Shown here one piece after another: positions 7,522-16,917 of a stretch of DNA of 64,000 nt. The number at the start of each line of letters is the position of its first letter. Positions within the stretch are counted from its first letter, which is position 1. This DNA comes from Zunongwangia endophytica. GTDB lineage: Bacteria; Bacteroidota; Bacteroidia; Flavobacteriales; Flavobacteriaceae. The stretch covers positions 620,001 to 684,000 of the forward strand of contig NZ_JAUFPZ010000002.1 of NCBI RefSeq assembly GCF_030409505.1, written 5' to 3'. A program made the position numbers and the translations under genes. A model generated the notes under the pieces. It was not told the DNA's origin, did not search any database, and saw nothing but the letters and a program-made list of their open reading frames with translations.

Positions 7522-9729
7522 TTATTCTAAGAATGACCTCAAAATTTCTCTAACTCTCTTTGTATCGTTTACGTAATAATTGGCACTAGTCTTTTTTATA
7601 CCCACTTTTACGGTATAAGATTTCCGTGGTAATTCTTCGAACATGTATTCATCGGTCCAATCGTCTCCTATGGCAAAAATAAAGTCATAGTTGTCACCTA
7701 CTAATTTTTTAGAGGAAGCTTTTCCCTTATTTACGCCACTACTTTTTATTTCTAGAACTTTGTTACCGGCCAAAACACTTAACCCCCGATTTGAAACCAG
7801 TCCTTTTAATGTATTAGATAGTTCGTTTGCTCTAAGATCACCAAGTTCTGGATCTGCTTTTCTATAATGCCATGCTAAGGAGTAATTTTTTTCTTCTAAA
7901 AATGTTCCTGGGGTACGATCAACAAAACTTTCGATTACCGGTCTAACCGCATCCATCCACTCGTTTTTTACATTTTCAGATAATTCCCATTCACAATTTT
8001 TTTGGCGCATCCATGCTCCATGTTCAGAAATTAGCTCTATAGATGTTCCTTGCCACCAATCTCCAAGTGTTTCTTTATCTCTACCACTTATAATCACAAC
8101 ATCAGTTTTCTCCTGAGCGTTAAGCTGAGTTACCAAATCGATAAGTTCTTTATCTGGACGGGCATCTTCGGGTTTGTCTTTAAAATCAACCAAAGTACCA
8201 TCATAGTCTAAGAATAGTATTCTTTTTTCTGAAGTTTTATAATCTTCAACTAATTGATCGGCAATTTTTGGAGTGATACGGATAGATTCAAAAGATTTGC
8301 GGTTATCTTCAGTATGTTCTAAAGCGCTCATAAAGTCTTTAGCCCATTTTTCAACATTATATCTTTTTAATCTTTTCTGAAGTGTTTTGTTTCTTTCGAT
8401 CTGCTCATCTTTTGGCATTTCGATAGCCTGTTTTAAGGTCATAGCGATTTGCTCAAAATTATTCGGGTTAATGATTAACGCTTCGTTCATCTCGTGGGCA
8501 GCTCCTGCCATCTCACTTAAAATAAGAACACCGGTGTGATCTGTTCTTGTAGCGATATATTCTTTGGCTACCAGATTCATCCCGTCTCTAATAGGGGTAA
8601 GTAGTGCAATATCACAAGATGTGTATAAATCAATTAAATTATCAAATGGCATCGAACGATAGAAATACCAGATGGGTGTCCAGCTTACCGTAGAAAACTT
8701 ACCATTAATACGACCAACTAGTTCATCTATCTCACGTTTTAATCTTTGATATTGTGGTACGTTTGATCTTGAAGGCACAGCTAACATTACCAATCGTACT
8801 TTTTCTATAAATTCTGGATATTTATCTAGAAAATATTCGAATGCTCTAATTCGATTTGCAATACCTTTGGTATAATCCAGTCGGTCAATACTTAAAATTA
8901 GTTTGGCATCTGGTGTAGCGTCTAAGTGTAGATCTAATCTTCGTTGTAATTCTGATTGTTCGTCTTCGGTTCCGCGGAAATGATTAAGTGCAGCATCTTC
9001 AAATTTCTTATAATCGATACCCATCGGGAAAGAGTCAACTTTTACAATACGCTCTGGCAATGTAACCTCATTGAAGTCCACCTGGTGACGTAAAATTCTG
9101 GTAACCGAACTTAAAAAATGTCTTTCGTAATCGTAGGTGTGAAATCCTATTAAATCTGCACCAAGCATCCCTTCTAATACAGATTCACGCCAAGGTAAAG
9201 TTCTAAATACTTCGTAAGAAGGAAATGGTATATGATTAAAGAAGCCAATAATGGCTTCCGGTTGTTCATCTCTTATGAGTTTAGGTACTAGTAATAATTG
9301 GTAGTCATGAACCCAGACACGGTCACCTTCTTCATAATATTTAAGGACCTCTTTGGCGTATTTGATATTTACCTGTTTATAGATCTCCCAAGAAGAATGT
9401 TCTGCTTCGGTATATTCCATAAAATAATGGAAAAGAGGCCAAATGGTACGGTTACTAAAACCATAATAGAAACCATCGACTTCTTCTTCGCTTAGGTTTA
9501 CTGCGACACATGCTTCAGCCTTTGCTTTTTCTTTCACTTCATCTTCTAAATGGTCTGGAATTTCTTCTTCAGTTAAACCACTCCAGCCAATCCAAATACT
9601 GTCGCCATCGCGATGGAAAGATTTCAATCCTGTTGCAAGGCCACCAACACTTGGAGTGACTTGAAGCTCGTCGTCATCTAAAGAAATTTTAAGGGGTAGA
9701 CGGTTAGAAATAATAATAGTTTTACTCAT
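7522..9729 (-). CDS. Bifunctional trehalose-6-phosphate synthase/phosphatase
   Basis: 735-residue fusion. The N-terminal GT20 synthase (about 1-475) joins UDP-glucose to glucose-6-phosphate. It shows HDYQ at 141-144, RLDYTKG at 283-289 and the nucleotide-sugar site SEMAGAAHEMNEA at 405-417. The C-terminal HAD phosphatase (about 500-735) has DYDGT at 508-512, VIISGRDKE, and GDDWTDE near 686, and would release trehalose. Fusion in the order OtsA-OtsB lets one protein carry out the whole pathway in the cytoplasm. It is divergent from the GH15 gene, an arrangement I know from other Flavobacteriia. The product is a compatible solute, which fits the two mechanosensitive channels nearby. Confidence 0.95.
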   Translation of the reverse strand: MSKTIIISNRLPLKISLDDDELQVTPSVGGLATGLKSFHRDGDSIWIGWSGLTEEEIPDHLEDEVKEKAKAEACVAVNLSEEEVDGFYYGFSNRTIWPLFHYFMEYTEAEHSSWEIYKQVNIKYAKEVLKYYEEGDRVWVHDYQLLLVPKLIRDEQPEAIIGFFNHIPFPSYEVFRTLPWRESVLEGMLGADLIGFHTYDYERHFLSSVTRILRHQVDFNEVTLPERIVKVDSFPMGIDYKKFEDAALNHFRGTEDEQSELQRRLDLHLDATPDAKLILSIDRLDYTKGIANRIRAFEYFLDKYPEFIEKVRLVMLAVPSRSNVPQYQRLKREIDELVGRINGKFSTVSWTPIWYFYRSMPFDNLIDLYTSCDIALLTPIRDGMNLVAKEYIATRTDHTGVLILSEMAGAAHEMNEALIINPNNFEQIAMTLKQAIEMPKDEQIERNKTLQKRLKRYNVEKWAKDFMSALEHTEDNRKSFESIRITPKIADQLVEDYKTSEKRILFLDYDGTLVDFKDKPEDARPDKELIDLVTQLNAQEKTDVVIISGRDKETLGDWWQGTSIELISEHGAWMRQKNCEWELSENVKNEWMDAVRPVIESFVDRTPGTFLEEKNYSLAWHYRKADPELGDLRANELSNTLKGLVSNRGLSVLAGNKVLEIKSSGVNKGKASSKKLVGDNYDFIFAIGDDWTDEYMFEELPRKSYTVKVGIKKTSANYYVNDTKRVREILRSFLE

Positions 9730-9747
9730 AATTCTATGCTAAGACTG

Positions 9748-9777
9748 TTGTTGCCAATTTGATTTTTACTAAATTTC
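9748..9777 (+). promoter_or_regulatory. Promoter of the GH15 gene
   Basis: TTG at 9748-9750, a 19-base spacer, then TAAATTTC at 9770-9777, one mismatch from TAnnTTTG. It predicts a transcript starting near 9784. That rules out the in-frame TTG at 9759 as a start and supports the ATG at 9825. Confidence 0.6.
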
Positions 9778-9824
9778 GGGAATTCATTTTAGAATACCAT
9801 TCTTTTAAAAGAAATTTAAGATAT

Positions 9825-11624
9825 ATGGACAATTTAGATTACGGAATAATCGGAAATTGTAAGAGTTGCGCGCTTGTATCCAAAACGGGATCTATGGACT
9901 GGTGCTGTTTACCGGCATTTGATTCTGCTGCTGTTTTTGCCAAAATTCTCGACGAGAATAAAGGTGGTAGTTTTGAGTTTAAAGTTAGTGATGATTACAA
10001 TATTTCGCAAGAATACCTTTGGGAAACAAACATCTTATCTACCGTTTTTGATAATGGAGAGGATGCTTTCCAATTAATAGATTTTATGCCGCGCTATCCA
10101 AGAGATGACGGTTCTTATTACTCCCCACCAGATGTTATTAGGTTTTTAAGATTACTTAAAGGGAAACCAAAATTTAAAGTACTCTATAATCCAAGATTGG
10201 ATTTTGCCAGAGAAGAAACGTACAACGAAAATAAAGGAAACTATATAAAGAGTTATACCACAGAAGGTAAGTATGATTCTTTATTTTTTTATTCTAGCCT
10301 GGATCTAGAAGATATCTTACAACAGCGTGAAATAACGCTTACAGGTAACGCCTACTGTTTAATAGGTTACCATGAAAAATTAATTACACAATCATTAGAT
10401 CGTTCGTATCTAAAATTTCAAAGAACTAAGACCTACTGGATGAACTGGAGTGAGAAAACCACCAGATATTCTCACTACAGTAATGAAATTATGCGTAGTG
10501 CTTTAGTATTGAAATTATTAAGCTACAAAAAATCTGGTGCTGTATTAGCAGCAGCAACCACCTCTTTACCTGAAACAATAGGAGAGGAGCGAAACTGGGA
10601 TTACCGTTTTTGCTGGATTAGAGATGCCTCGATGGTAATTAAGGTAATGGCCGGTCTAGGTCACGTAAAATCTGCAAAAGACTTTTTACAGTTTATTATT
10701 GATATTATACCCGATAAGGATGAGAAAATCCAAATTATGTATGGTATTGATGGACAAAAAGAGCTTACTGAACATATCCTAGATCACTTAGATGGTTATA
10801 AAGGTTCTAGTCCTGTTAGAACTGGTAATGCCGCTTATATCCAAAAGCAAAATGATATCTACGGAATTTTGATGGAAGTTATCTATCAGCAATTCTTACA
10901 ATTTGAAACTTCATTAGAGAATAGTGAGGAATTGTGGACAGTGGTTCGTGGAATTGTTATGATTGTTGAAGAAAACTGGCAAAAACCAGACAAGGGAATT
11001 TGGGAATTAAGAACTGAAGATCGTCATTTTGTATTTTCCAAACTACTTTGTTGGGTAGCGATAGATAGAGCAATTAAAATTGGTGAAGTGCTAAGAATGG
11101 GTATTAACGATACCCATTGGAAAGCCCTTAGAGCTGAAATTTATGACGATATCTACAATAACGGATGGAACGAAGAGAAACAAGCCTACACGCAATTCTA
11201 TGGTTCTTCAGATTTAGATGCCAGTACTTTATTAATGGAATCTTACGGATTTATTGATGCAAAAGATCCAAGATTTGTGAGTACTGTACAAGCTACAGAG
11301 AAAGAATTGTGTAACGATGGTTTAATGTATCGTTACAAAAATAAAGATGATTTTGGATTACCATCATCATCATTTACTATTTGTACATTCTGGCTTATCA
11401 ATAGTTTATATAAAATAGGAGAAGAGCAGAAAGCAAAAGCTATGTTCGAGCAGTTGCTTTCTTATAGCAATCATTTAGGATTGTTTAGTGAAGATATAGA
11501 TTTTGAAACTAAAAGACTATTAGGAAATTTCCCTCAAGCATATTCGCATTTAGCTCTTATAGAAACGGCCGCTAATTTTAGTAAAGGTCATATTTCTGAA
11601 GAGAATGCTTTTAGTGGTTTTTAA
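9825..11624 (+). CDS. Glycoside hydrolase family 15 protein
   Basis: 599 residues from the ATG at 9825 (MDNLDYGIIGN, the normal family start). A longer in-frame reading from TTG 9759 precedes the predicted transcript start. GH15 includes glucoamylases and bacterial trehalases, inverting enzymes with an (alpha/alpha)6 barrel. The N-terminal beta-sandwich is followed by the barrel motif RNWDYRFCWIRDASM. A general-acid region reads GIWELRTEDRHFVFSK, and the second catalytic region near the end is GLFSEDIDFETKR. There is no signal peptide, so it is cytoplasmic. The divergent trehalose synthase suggests trehalose or a related glucoside as substrate. This is inferred from context, since GH15 sequence alone does not separate trehalase from glucoamylase. 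Confidence 0.9.
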   Translation: MDNLDYGIIGNCKSCALVSKTGSMDWCCLPAFDSAAVFAKILDENKGGSFEFKVSDDYNISQEYLWETNILSTVFDNGEDAFQLIDFMPRYPRDDGSYYSPPDVIRFLRLLKGKPKFKVLYNPRLDFAREETYNENKGNYIKSYTTEGKYDSLFFYSSLDLEDILQQREITLTGNAYCLIGYHEKLITQSLDRSYLKFQRTKTYWMNWSEKTTRYSHYSNEIMRSALVLKLLSYKKSGAVLAAATTSLPETIGEERNWDYRFCWIRDASMVIKVMAGLGHVKSAKDFLQFIIDIIPDKDEKIQIMYGIDGQKELTEHILDHLDGYKGSSPVRTGNAAYIQKQNDIYGILMEVIYQQFLQFETSLENSEELWTVVRGIVMIVEENWQKPDKGIWELRTEDRHFVFSKLLCWVAIDRAIKIGEVLRMGINDTHWKALRAEIYDDIYNNGWNEEKQAYTQFYGSSDLDASTLLMESYGFIDAKDPRFVSTVQATEKELCNDGLMYRYKNKDDFGLPSSSFTICTFWLINSLYKIGEEQKAKAMFEQLLSYSNHLGLFSEDIDFETKRLLGNFPQAYSHLALIETAANFSKGHISEENAFSGF

Positions 11625-11638
11625 ATTGTAATTAGAAA

Positions 11639-12739
11639 TTATACTGAAGGTGGTGGTGTTGTTTCAGCTGGATTCTGGTCTTGCTGGGGTAACACCACTC
11701 TTGTTTTAGGCAAACTGTGAGGATAATTTATACGAATAAAATCGATAATCTTTTCACGAATATAAACTCGAAGATCCCATGATGTAGGTGAGTCTTTGGC
11801 ACTAAGCAATATTCTAATTTCAACTGATTTTTCAGTAGCATCTGTTACTTGTAAAACGTTTACTTTTCCATCCCATAAAGGAGTTCCTTCCAGTAATCGT
11901 GTTTGTTCTTCCCGTATCGCATCAAAAGAAACATCATAATCGGTATAAATAAATACAGTACCCATTAAATCAGCAGATTTTCTAGTCCAATTCTGAAACG
12001 TGTTTTCAATAAAATAAGTAGATGGAACCACCAATCTTCGTTTATCCCAAACCTTTACGACCACATAAGTAAGCGTAATTTCCTCGATCCAACCCCATTC
12101 GCCTTCAACGATAACGGCATCTTGAAGTCTAATTGGTTGTGTAATGGCTATTTGTATTCCAGCTAATAATGTAGCAATAGCCTTTTGCGCTGCTAAACCT
12201 ACGATGATACCAGCAATACCAGCAGAGGTTAATAAACTAACTCCAACAGAGCGAATACTTTCAAAACTCATAAGCGTAATACCAATTGCCAGGATCACTA
12301 AAATGAAAATAATAATATTTTCAAGGATGGTAAATTGAGTATAAACTTTTCGGGCTTTTAGATTATCAACTTTAGATACATCATATTTACGAAGCATCCG
12401 CTCCTTAAAAACCTTTAAGCAAACGATCAAAAACCAGGTAATTGAAATAGTTAAAAGCGCGATTATTACATGTCTGGCAACGTATTCATATTCTTCGGAA
12501 TTTGAGAAATCTGATATATTACCAATCCATAATAAAATTGCCAATAGGAAAAGCAAAAGAGGTATTCGTATTCGACGTGCAAAATTAACCGGCAGAATAT
12601 TACGTGGATCCTTTCCGATTTTTTTTATGAGGTATGATGCTAAGTAGAAACTAATCATTAACCCAACAATACCGTATATTATATATTTCAAGCTATCGCG
12701 GGTTAGAGCGTTATCTTCAACAATAAGGGATATAATCAT
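11639..12739 (-). CDS. MscS-family mechanosensitive channel (three or more membrane helices)
   Basis: 366 residues. Membrane helices lie at about 17-37, 55-75, 88-110 and 135-155. The pore-lining TM3 region follows (SVGVSLLTSAGIAGIIVGLAAQKAIATLLAGIQ), then the beta domain with QDAVIVEGEWGWIEEITLTYVVVKVWDKRR. This is the MscS core, which opens on membrane tension to release solutes after hypo-osmotic shock. A short proline-rich tail ends the protein. It lies 20 bases downstream of a second MscS gene on the same strand, so the two probably form one operon. It converges on the GH15 gene with a 14-base gap and no visible terminator. Confidence 0.92.
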   Translation of the reverse strand: MIISLIVEDNALTRDSLKYIIYGIVGLMISFYLASYLIKKIGKDPRNILPVNFARRIRIPLLLFLLAILLWIGNISDFSNSEEYEYVARHVIIALLTISITWFLIVCLKVFKERMLRKYDVSKVDNLKARKVYTQFTILENIIIFILVILAIGITLMSFESIRSVGVSLLTSAGIAGIIVGLAAQKAIATLLAGIQIAITQPIRLQDAVIVEGEWGWIEEITLTYVVVKVWDKRRLVVPSTYFIENTFQNWTRKSADLMGTVFIYTDYDVSFDAIREEQTRLLEGTPLWDGKVNVLQVTDATEKSVEIRILLSAKDSPTSWDLRVYIREKIIDFIRINYPHSLPKTRVVLPQQDQNPAETTPPPSV

Positions 12740-12759
12740 GTGGGGTGATTTATTTAAGT

Positions 12760-14529
12760 TTATTTATTTTTGTGGGGGAATTCCTGAATTCTAATTCTTG
12801 ATGTTGCCAAATGTTCGCCATCTTCAAGATCTGCTATAAAACGAACCAAATCTTCTCTCAAACTACAATGCAAATCCCAGGTTGTGTAAGCATCTTTGGA
12901 ACTGCAGAGGCATCTTATTTTTATAGCAGTTTCGGTTACTTCTGATACTTGTACCACCGGAGGTTTTTTCTCATCCCAATCGTCTGAAGCTTCCAGAAGC
13001 TCCTTGAATTTTTCCCTAATCTTGTTTACATCAATTCGATAATCAGCATACAAGGTAATTGGTCGAATCTGGTTGGCGGCGGTTATAGACCAATTTTCGA
13101 AAGTATTTGAAATTACATATTTTAACGGAACAACTATGCGTCTCCAATCCCATGTTCTAACGATCATATAGGTAAATCTAATGTCTTCTACATAGCCCCA
13201 ATTATCTTCAATAATTACCGTATCTCCTATCCTAGCGGGTTTTGTAATCGCTATTTGAATTCCCGCAATTATATTTCCTAAGGTGCTTTGGGCAGCGATA
13301 CCTAATATTACAGTTGCAACCCCGGCAGAAGCTAATAATGATACTCCTAATTTTTCTAAAGATCTAAACTGAGAGAGCACTATCGATGCGCCAACAATTA
13401 TGATTACAAACGTTGCCACTCTTCTGGCAACAGAAATATAGGTTAACATTCTTCTGGCGTCACTATTTTCTTCGAGAGTAGTATCTCCAATTTTATTTTC
13501 AGCTACATTCAGCATAAAATAGTCGATCATTCGCATAAAGAACCATGTAATAGAACTTATTACTATAACTAATAACAAGGCATATAAACTACTGGCAAAT
13601 GCACCCGCGAATGAAATAAGATGATTAAGCAATAAGTAAAATGTAAGCACGCCTACGGCTAAACCTGCGGGAGCTGATAATCTTGTAGCAATATCTCTAA
13701 TCCAGCTTTTATTTGATTTGGCAAGTACTTTTTTAAGTGCGTAAGCAGTCAATTTGCCTAAGAAATAACAGATGATGGCGATGATTAGCGTACTTACAAA
13801 TTTCCATACAGGAATATTTAGAAATTTAATCCGTGCCCATTCTGGCATTATACGATCTAATTTTCTAGGTCCAAATTCGGCATAAATGGCATCAATATTT
13901 TCAACTGTATTTTGGGATATCAACCAGAAAGCTCCGTAATCTTTGTATTTTACTCGCTGAACTCGCATGATGATATCTCTACCTTTCAACTCTACTTCTC
14001 CAAAAACAATACTTCTTCTTGGTTTTCCTGCTACAGCTTGATTGGTGGTCGTTTGAATATCAATTTGCCCATCTGGTCGATCTGGTAAGTCACCCCAGCG
14101 AACATTCACGCGCTGATTGATGACAAAATAAAGTTTTTCAGCTAAAGTTGCTGCTTGCTCTTTTGTCGTATTATCCGGTAATAGGTTTAAATTTAAGGCA
14201 TAGGCTGCATCTTCATAATTTTCATTCCGACATTGAATAATAAAGTGTTCTAAGGCAGCTTGTGGCGTTTGAAGGTTGAATTTGCTAGGGGCAAGTCCTG
14301 TAATATTATTTAGTCTATCTAAAACATAATAGGCTTCATTATACTCTTTGATAGAATTAGATCCAAAATTGCCATTTTTGGGAATCGTTTTTTCACTACT
14401 GGGTAACGAAATAGGATCTTTCTTTATTTTTGCAGAATCTTTTGCAGAATCTTGTTGAGCGTTGCTTATGCTACTATTCAACAAAAATAATACTATAAAA
14501 ATCTTTGAAATAGAGAGTTTTCTTGCCAT
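12760..14529 (-). CDS. Large MscS-family mechanosensitive channel with periplasmic N-terminal domain
   Basis: 589 residues from the ATG at 14529. A TTG nine bases upstream is less likely. A signal peptide (to about residue 25, ending SNAQQ) leads into a soluble periplasmic domain of about 200 residues. Membrane helices follow at about 235-255, 285-305, 315-340 and 365-385, then the TM3 pore segment (LGVSLLASAGVATVILGIAAQSTLGNII) and beta domain (IGDTVIIEDNWGYVEDIRFTYMIVRTWDWRR). The MscS core is unmistakable. The extracytoplasmic domain sets it apart from its downstream paralogue. Both sit beside trehalose synthesis, consistent with osmotic adjustment. The gene is preceded by a strong terminator from the fad operon, so it must have its own promoter. 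Confidence 0.92.
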   Translation of the reverse strand: MARKLSISKIFIVLFLLNSSISNAQQDSAKDSAKIKKDPISLPSSEKTIPKNGNFGSNSIKEYNEAYYVLDRLNNITGLAPSKFNLQTPQAALEHFIIQCRNENYEDAAYALNLNLLPDNTTKEQAATLAEKLYFVINQRVNVRWGDLPDRPDGQIDIQTTTNQAVAGKPRRSIVFGEVELKGRDIIMRVQRVKYKDYGAFWLISQNTVENIDAIYAEFGPRKLDRIMPEWARIKFLNIPVWKFVSTLIIAIICYFLGKLTAYALKKVLAKSNKSWIRDIATRLSAPAGLAVGVLTFYLLLNHLISFAGAFASSLYALLLVIVISSITWFFMRMIDYFMLNVAENKIGDTTLEENSDARRMLTYISVARRVATFVIIIVGASIVLSQFRSLEKLGVSLLASAGVATVILGIAAQSTLGNIIAGIQIAITKPARIGDTVIIEDNWGYVEDIRFTYMIVRTWDWRRIVVPLKYVISNTFENWSITAANQIRPITLYADYRIDVNKIREKFKELLEASDDWDEKKPPVVQVSEVTETAIKIRCLCSSKDAYTTWDLHCSLREDLVRFIADLEDGEHLATSRIRIQEFPHKNK

Positions 14530-14578
14530 AAACGACAAGTTACATTCATTTCATAACAGATTTTATTAGCGTTTTGTT

Positions 14579-14618
14579 AAAATAAAAAGAGCAGCCAATT
14601 GGCTGCTCTTTTTATTTT
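14579..14618 (-). terminator. Rho-independent terminator of the fad operon
   Basis: A perfect 18-bp inverted repeat centred on AATT contains GAGCAGCC and GGCTGCTC, flanked by A and T runs. It lies 14 bases after the acyl-CoA dehydrogenase stop and separates the operon from the MscS pair. Confidence 0.95.
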
Positions 14619-14632
14619 GATCAAGAGGTAGT

Positions 14633-16441
14633 TTAAAAGCAATACTTATTTTCTGCGATTAATTTATCGGCAATCTGAGTTCTCAGTTTCACAACATTCG
14701 GGAAGTTGTCGTATTTCGTGAAACGTTTTAATCCCATTAACATCATTCGTAATTCGTCACCTTCGGCAAAAGAAATAATTCCTTCTTTGGCTTTTGCGTT
14801 GATTTTTTCAGCAGCATTATAAAGGTAAAGCTGAGCCATTGCGATTTGTTCTTTCTGACTTTCTTCACCAGAACGCTTGGCGTTCTTTTCGGTTCTTAAG
14901 ATAGCCGATTCTGCCATATAAACTTCAATCAAAATATCTGAAGCTGCTAATAGTAATTGCTGATGTTCTTCCAGTTGAGGTCCGAATTTCTGAACGGCAC
15001 TTCCGGCCACCATTAAAAACACTTTTTTCAGCTTTTTGATCATTTCTTTTTCTTCCGCAAATAATTCAGAATAATCTGGTTTATCGAAAGACGGAATTCC
15101 CATTAATTCTTCTCCAACTGCTTGTGCTGGTCCTAAAAGATCTACGTGACCTTTCATCGCTTTTTTTACGAGCATACCTACAGAAAGCATTCGGTTAATT
15201 TCATTGGTTCCTTCATAGATTCTAGAAATACGAGCATCTCTCCAAGCAGCTTCCATTGGCGTATCGGCAGAGAATCCCATTCCTCCAAAAACCTGAATTC
15301 CTTCATCTGAACAATTCTGAATATCTTCTGAACACGCTACTTTTAAAATAGAACATTCTATAGCATATTCTTCCACTCCTTTTAATTCAGCTTCAGAATG
15401 AGAATTGCCACTTTCTAAACGAAGGTTAATTCGATCTTCAATATTTTTAGCTGCTCTATATGAAGCCGATTCGCCCACGTAAGCAGAAGTTGCCATTTCG
15501 GCTAGTTTTTGTTTAATCGCTCCAAATTGTGCAATGGGCGTTTTAAACTGAACTCTATCATTAGCATATTTTACCGCGTTGTTCGTTACGCGACGTTGCG
15601 CATCTAAACACGCTGCAGCCAATTTAACACGACCTACATTTAAGGCATTCATTGCGATCTTGAAACCTTCGCCACGGCCTGCTAGCATATTTTCTACCGG
15701 AACTTTGGTTTCGTTAAAGAAAACCTGACGGGTAGAAGAGGAGTGAATTCCTAATTTCTTTTCTTCTTCTCCAAAGGAGATTCCGTTGTCAGTATCATTT
15801 TCTACAATAAATCCGGTGATGTTTTTATCATCTTCAATTCGTGTAAAAACAATAAAAACATTCGCAAAACCGGCGTTAGAAATCCACATTTTTTGTCCGC
15901 TAATGCTGTAATGTTTTCCATCTTCAGAAAGTACGGCTTTGGTTTTTCCTGAATTGGCATCGCTACCAGCTCCGGGTTCTGTTAAACAATAGGCCCCAAA
16001 CCATTCTCCGGTCGCTAATTTAGGCACATATTTTTTCTTTTGTTCTTCAGTTCCGTAAAGGGTGATTGGCATTGTACCAATCCCAGTATGGGCTCCAAAA
16101 GCAGTGGCGATCGATCCGGTAGCTCCAGAAATATAATCACAAACCAACATTGTAGAAACGAATCCCATCCCGAGTCCGTCGTACTCTTCCGGAACGGAAA
16201 CACCTAGAAAACCAAGTTCTCCGGCTTTTTGCATTACCTCTTCGGTGAGTTTATAATCTTTCTTTTCGAAACGTTCTCTATGCGGAATAATTTCACGTTC
16301 AACAAATTCTTTTACAGAATCACGCATCATCTTTTGCTCCTCATTAAAATCTTCAGGAGTAAAAACGTCTTCACATTTGGTTTCTTTTACTAAGAATTGA
16401 CCACCTCGGAGTATATCTTTTTGTTCAGTTGTATCACTCAT
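14633..16441 (-). CDS. Acyl-CoA dehydrogenase with extended C-terminal domain
   Basis: 602 residues, longer than the 380-residue short- and medium-chain enzymes and like very-long-chain (ACADVL/ACAD9-type) forms. It carries out the first beta-oxidation step with FAD. It shows the N-terminal helical domain (FNEEQKMMRDSVKEFVEREIIP), the middle beta domain (TEPGAGSDANSGKTKA and WISNAGFA), and the C-terminal helical domain with YEGTNEI, whose Glu is the expected catalytic base. A further 170 residues of helical extension follow. It is the last gene of the fad operon, 58 bases after a four-helix-bundle gene, and is followed by a strong terminator. It is cytoplasmic, possibly membrane-associated like its longer relatives. 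Confidence 0.95.
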   Translation of the reverse strand: MSDTTEQKDILRGGQFLVKETKCEDVFTPEDFNEEQKMMRDSVKEFVEREIIPHRERFEKKDYKLTEEVMQKAGELGFLGVSVPEEYDGLGMGFVSTMLVCDYISGATGSIATAFGAHTGIGTMPITLYGTEEQKKKYVPKLATGEWFGAYCLTEPGAGSDANSGKTKAVLSEDGKHYSISGQKMWISNAGFANVFIVFTRIEDDKNITGFIVENDTDNGISFGEEEKKLGIHSSSTRQVFFNETKVPVENMLAGRGEGFKIAMNALNVGRVKLAAACLDAQRRVTNNAVKYANDRVQFKTPIAQFGAIKQKLAEMATSAYVGESASYRAAKNIEDRINLRLESGNSHSEAELKGVEEYAIECSILKVACSEDIQNCSDEGIQVFGGMGFSADTPMEAAWRDARISRIYEGTNEINRMLSVGMLVKKAMKGHVDLLGPAQAVGEELMGIPSFDKPDYSELFAEEKEMIKKLKKVFLMVAGSAVQKFGPQLEEHQQLLLAASDILIEVYMAESAILRTEKNAKRSGEESQKEQIAMAQLYLYNAAEKINAKAKEGIISFAEGDELRMMLMGLKRFTKYDNFPNVVKLRTQIADKLIAENKYCF

Positions 16442-16486
16442 TTTTTCTTTAAGTTTTAGTTATTAAAAGAATAGAAAGAAGAGATA

Positions 16487-16499
16487 ATAGAAAATAGAC
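16487..16499. repeat. Inverted repeat arm, left of four-helix-bundle cassette 1
   Basis: ATAGAAAATAGAC here is exactly complementary to 16876-16888 on the other side of the 16500-16853 gene. Weaker pairing continues outward. In the operon transcript the two arms could form a stem with the gene in its loop. Confidence 0.8.
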
Positions 16500-16853
16500 C
16501 TATAATTTGTTTTGAAAACTCATTGCCATTTTCTGAAATTCTTCAATTTTATGTTCTATTTTATTTAAAGTTTCTTGATCTATATAATTTCTATGTTTTG
16601 CCACTAATAATTGTGTTCCCAATTCAAAAGATGAACCAAGAGAGATATTTATGAAATGGCTAAATGATTTATCCGTCCGTGAAGAGCCTTCAGCGACATT
16701 ACTTGGAATAGAAACAGAAGCTCGGCTCATTTGTGAACTCAAATCATATCTTTCGTGTTTAGGAAAGTCACATAATATATCTGAAATGTTATTGGCTATT
16801 TCTAAACCTAATTTCCAAATCTTTAAATTCTTATAATTATGCCTTTTCGCCAT
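16500..16853 (-). CDS. Four-helix-bundle protein of the 23S rRNA intervening-sequence (S23/IVP) family, copy 1
   Basis: 117 residues, all helical. Family features are the start NYKNLKIWKLGLEIA, the central SSQMSRASVSIPSNVAEGSSR and the following LGSSFELGTQLLVAKH. The fold is a small up-down bundle related to the protein encoded in 23S rRNA intervening sequences and to Avd of diversity-generating retroelements, thought to bind nucleic acid. Molecular role here is unknown. It lies between thiolase and acyl-CoA dehydrogenase genes and is bracketed by 13-bp perfect inverted repeats. It is similar in sequence and length to the copy at 18146-18499, about one third identical by eye. Confidence 0.88.
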   Translation of the reverse strand: MAKRHNYKNLKIWKLGLEIANNISDILCDFPKHERYDLSSQMSRASVSIPSNVAEGSSRTDKSFSHFINISLGSSFELGTQLLVAKHRNYIDQETLNKIEHKIEEFQKMAMSFQNKL

Positions 16854-16875
16854 TAGTTTTAATCTATATTCTCTA

Positions 16876-16888
16876 GTCTATTTTCTAT
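16876..16888. repeat. Inverted repeat arm, right of cassette 1
   Basis: GTCTATTTTCTAT is the exact complement of 16487-16499. A direct repeat, ATTCTCTAGT, occurs on both sides of this arm at 16868-16877 and 16894-16903. This adds to the look of an inserted unit. Confidence 0.8.
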
Positions 16889-16917
16889 ATTTTATTCTCT
16901 AGTTCAAAAATTCATAA

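Noticed and set aside
16442..16917. Diversity-generating retroelement (Avd-like protein)
   Set aside because: The small protein resembles Avd in fold, but there is no reverse transcriptase or template/variable repeat pair in the window.
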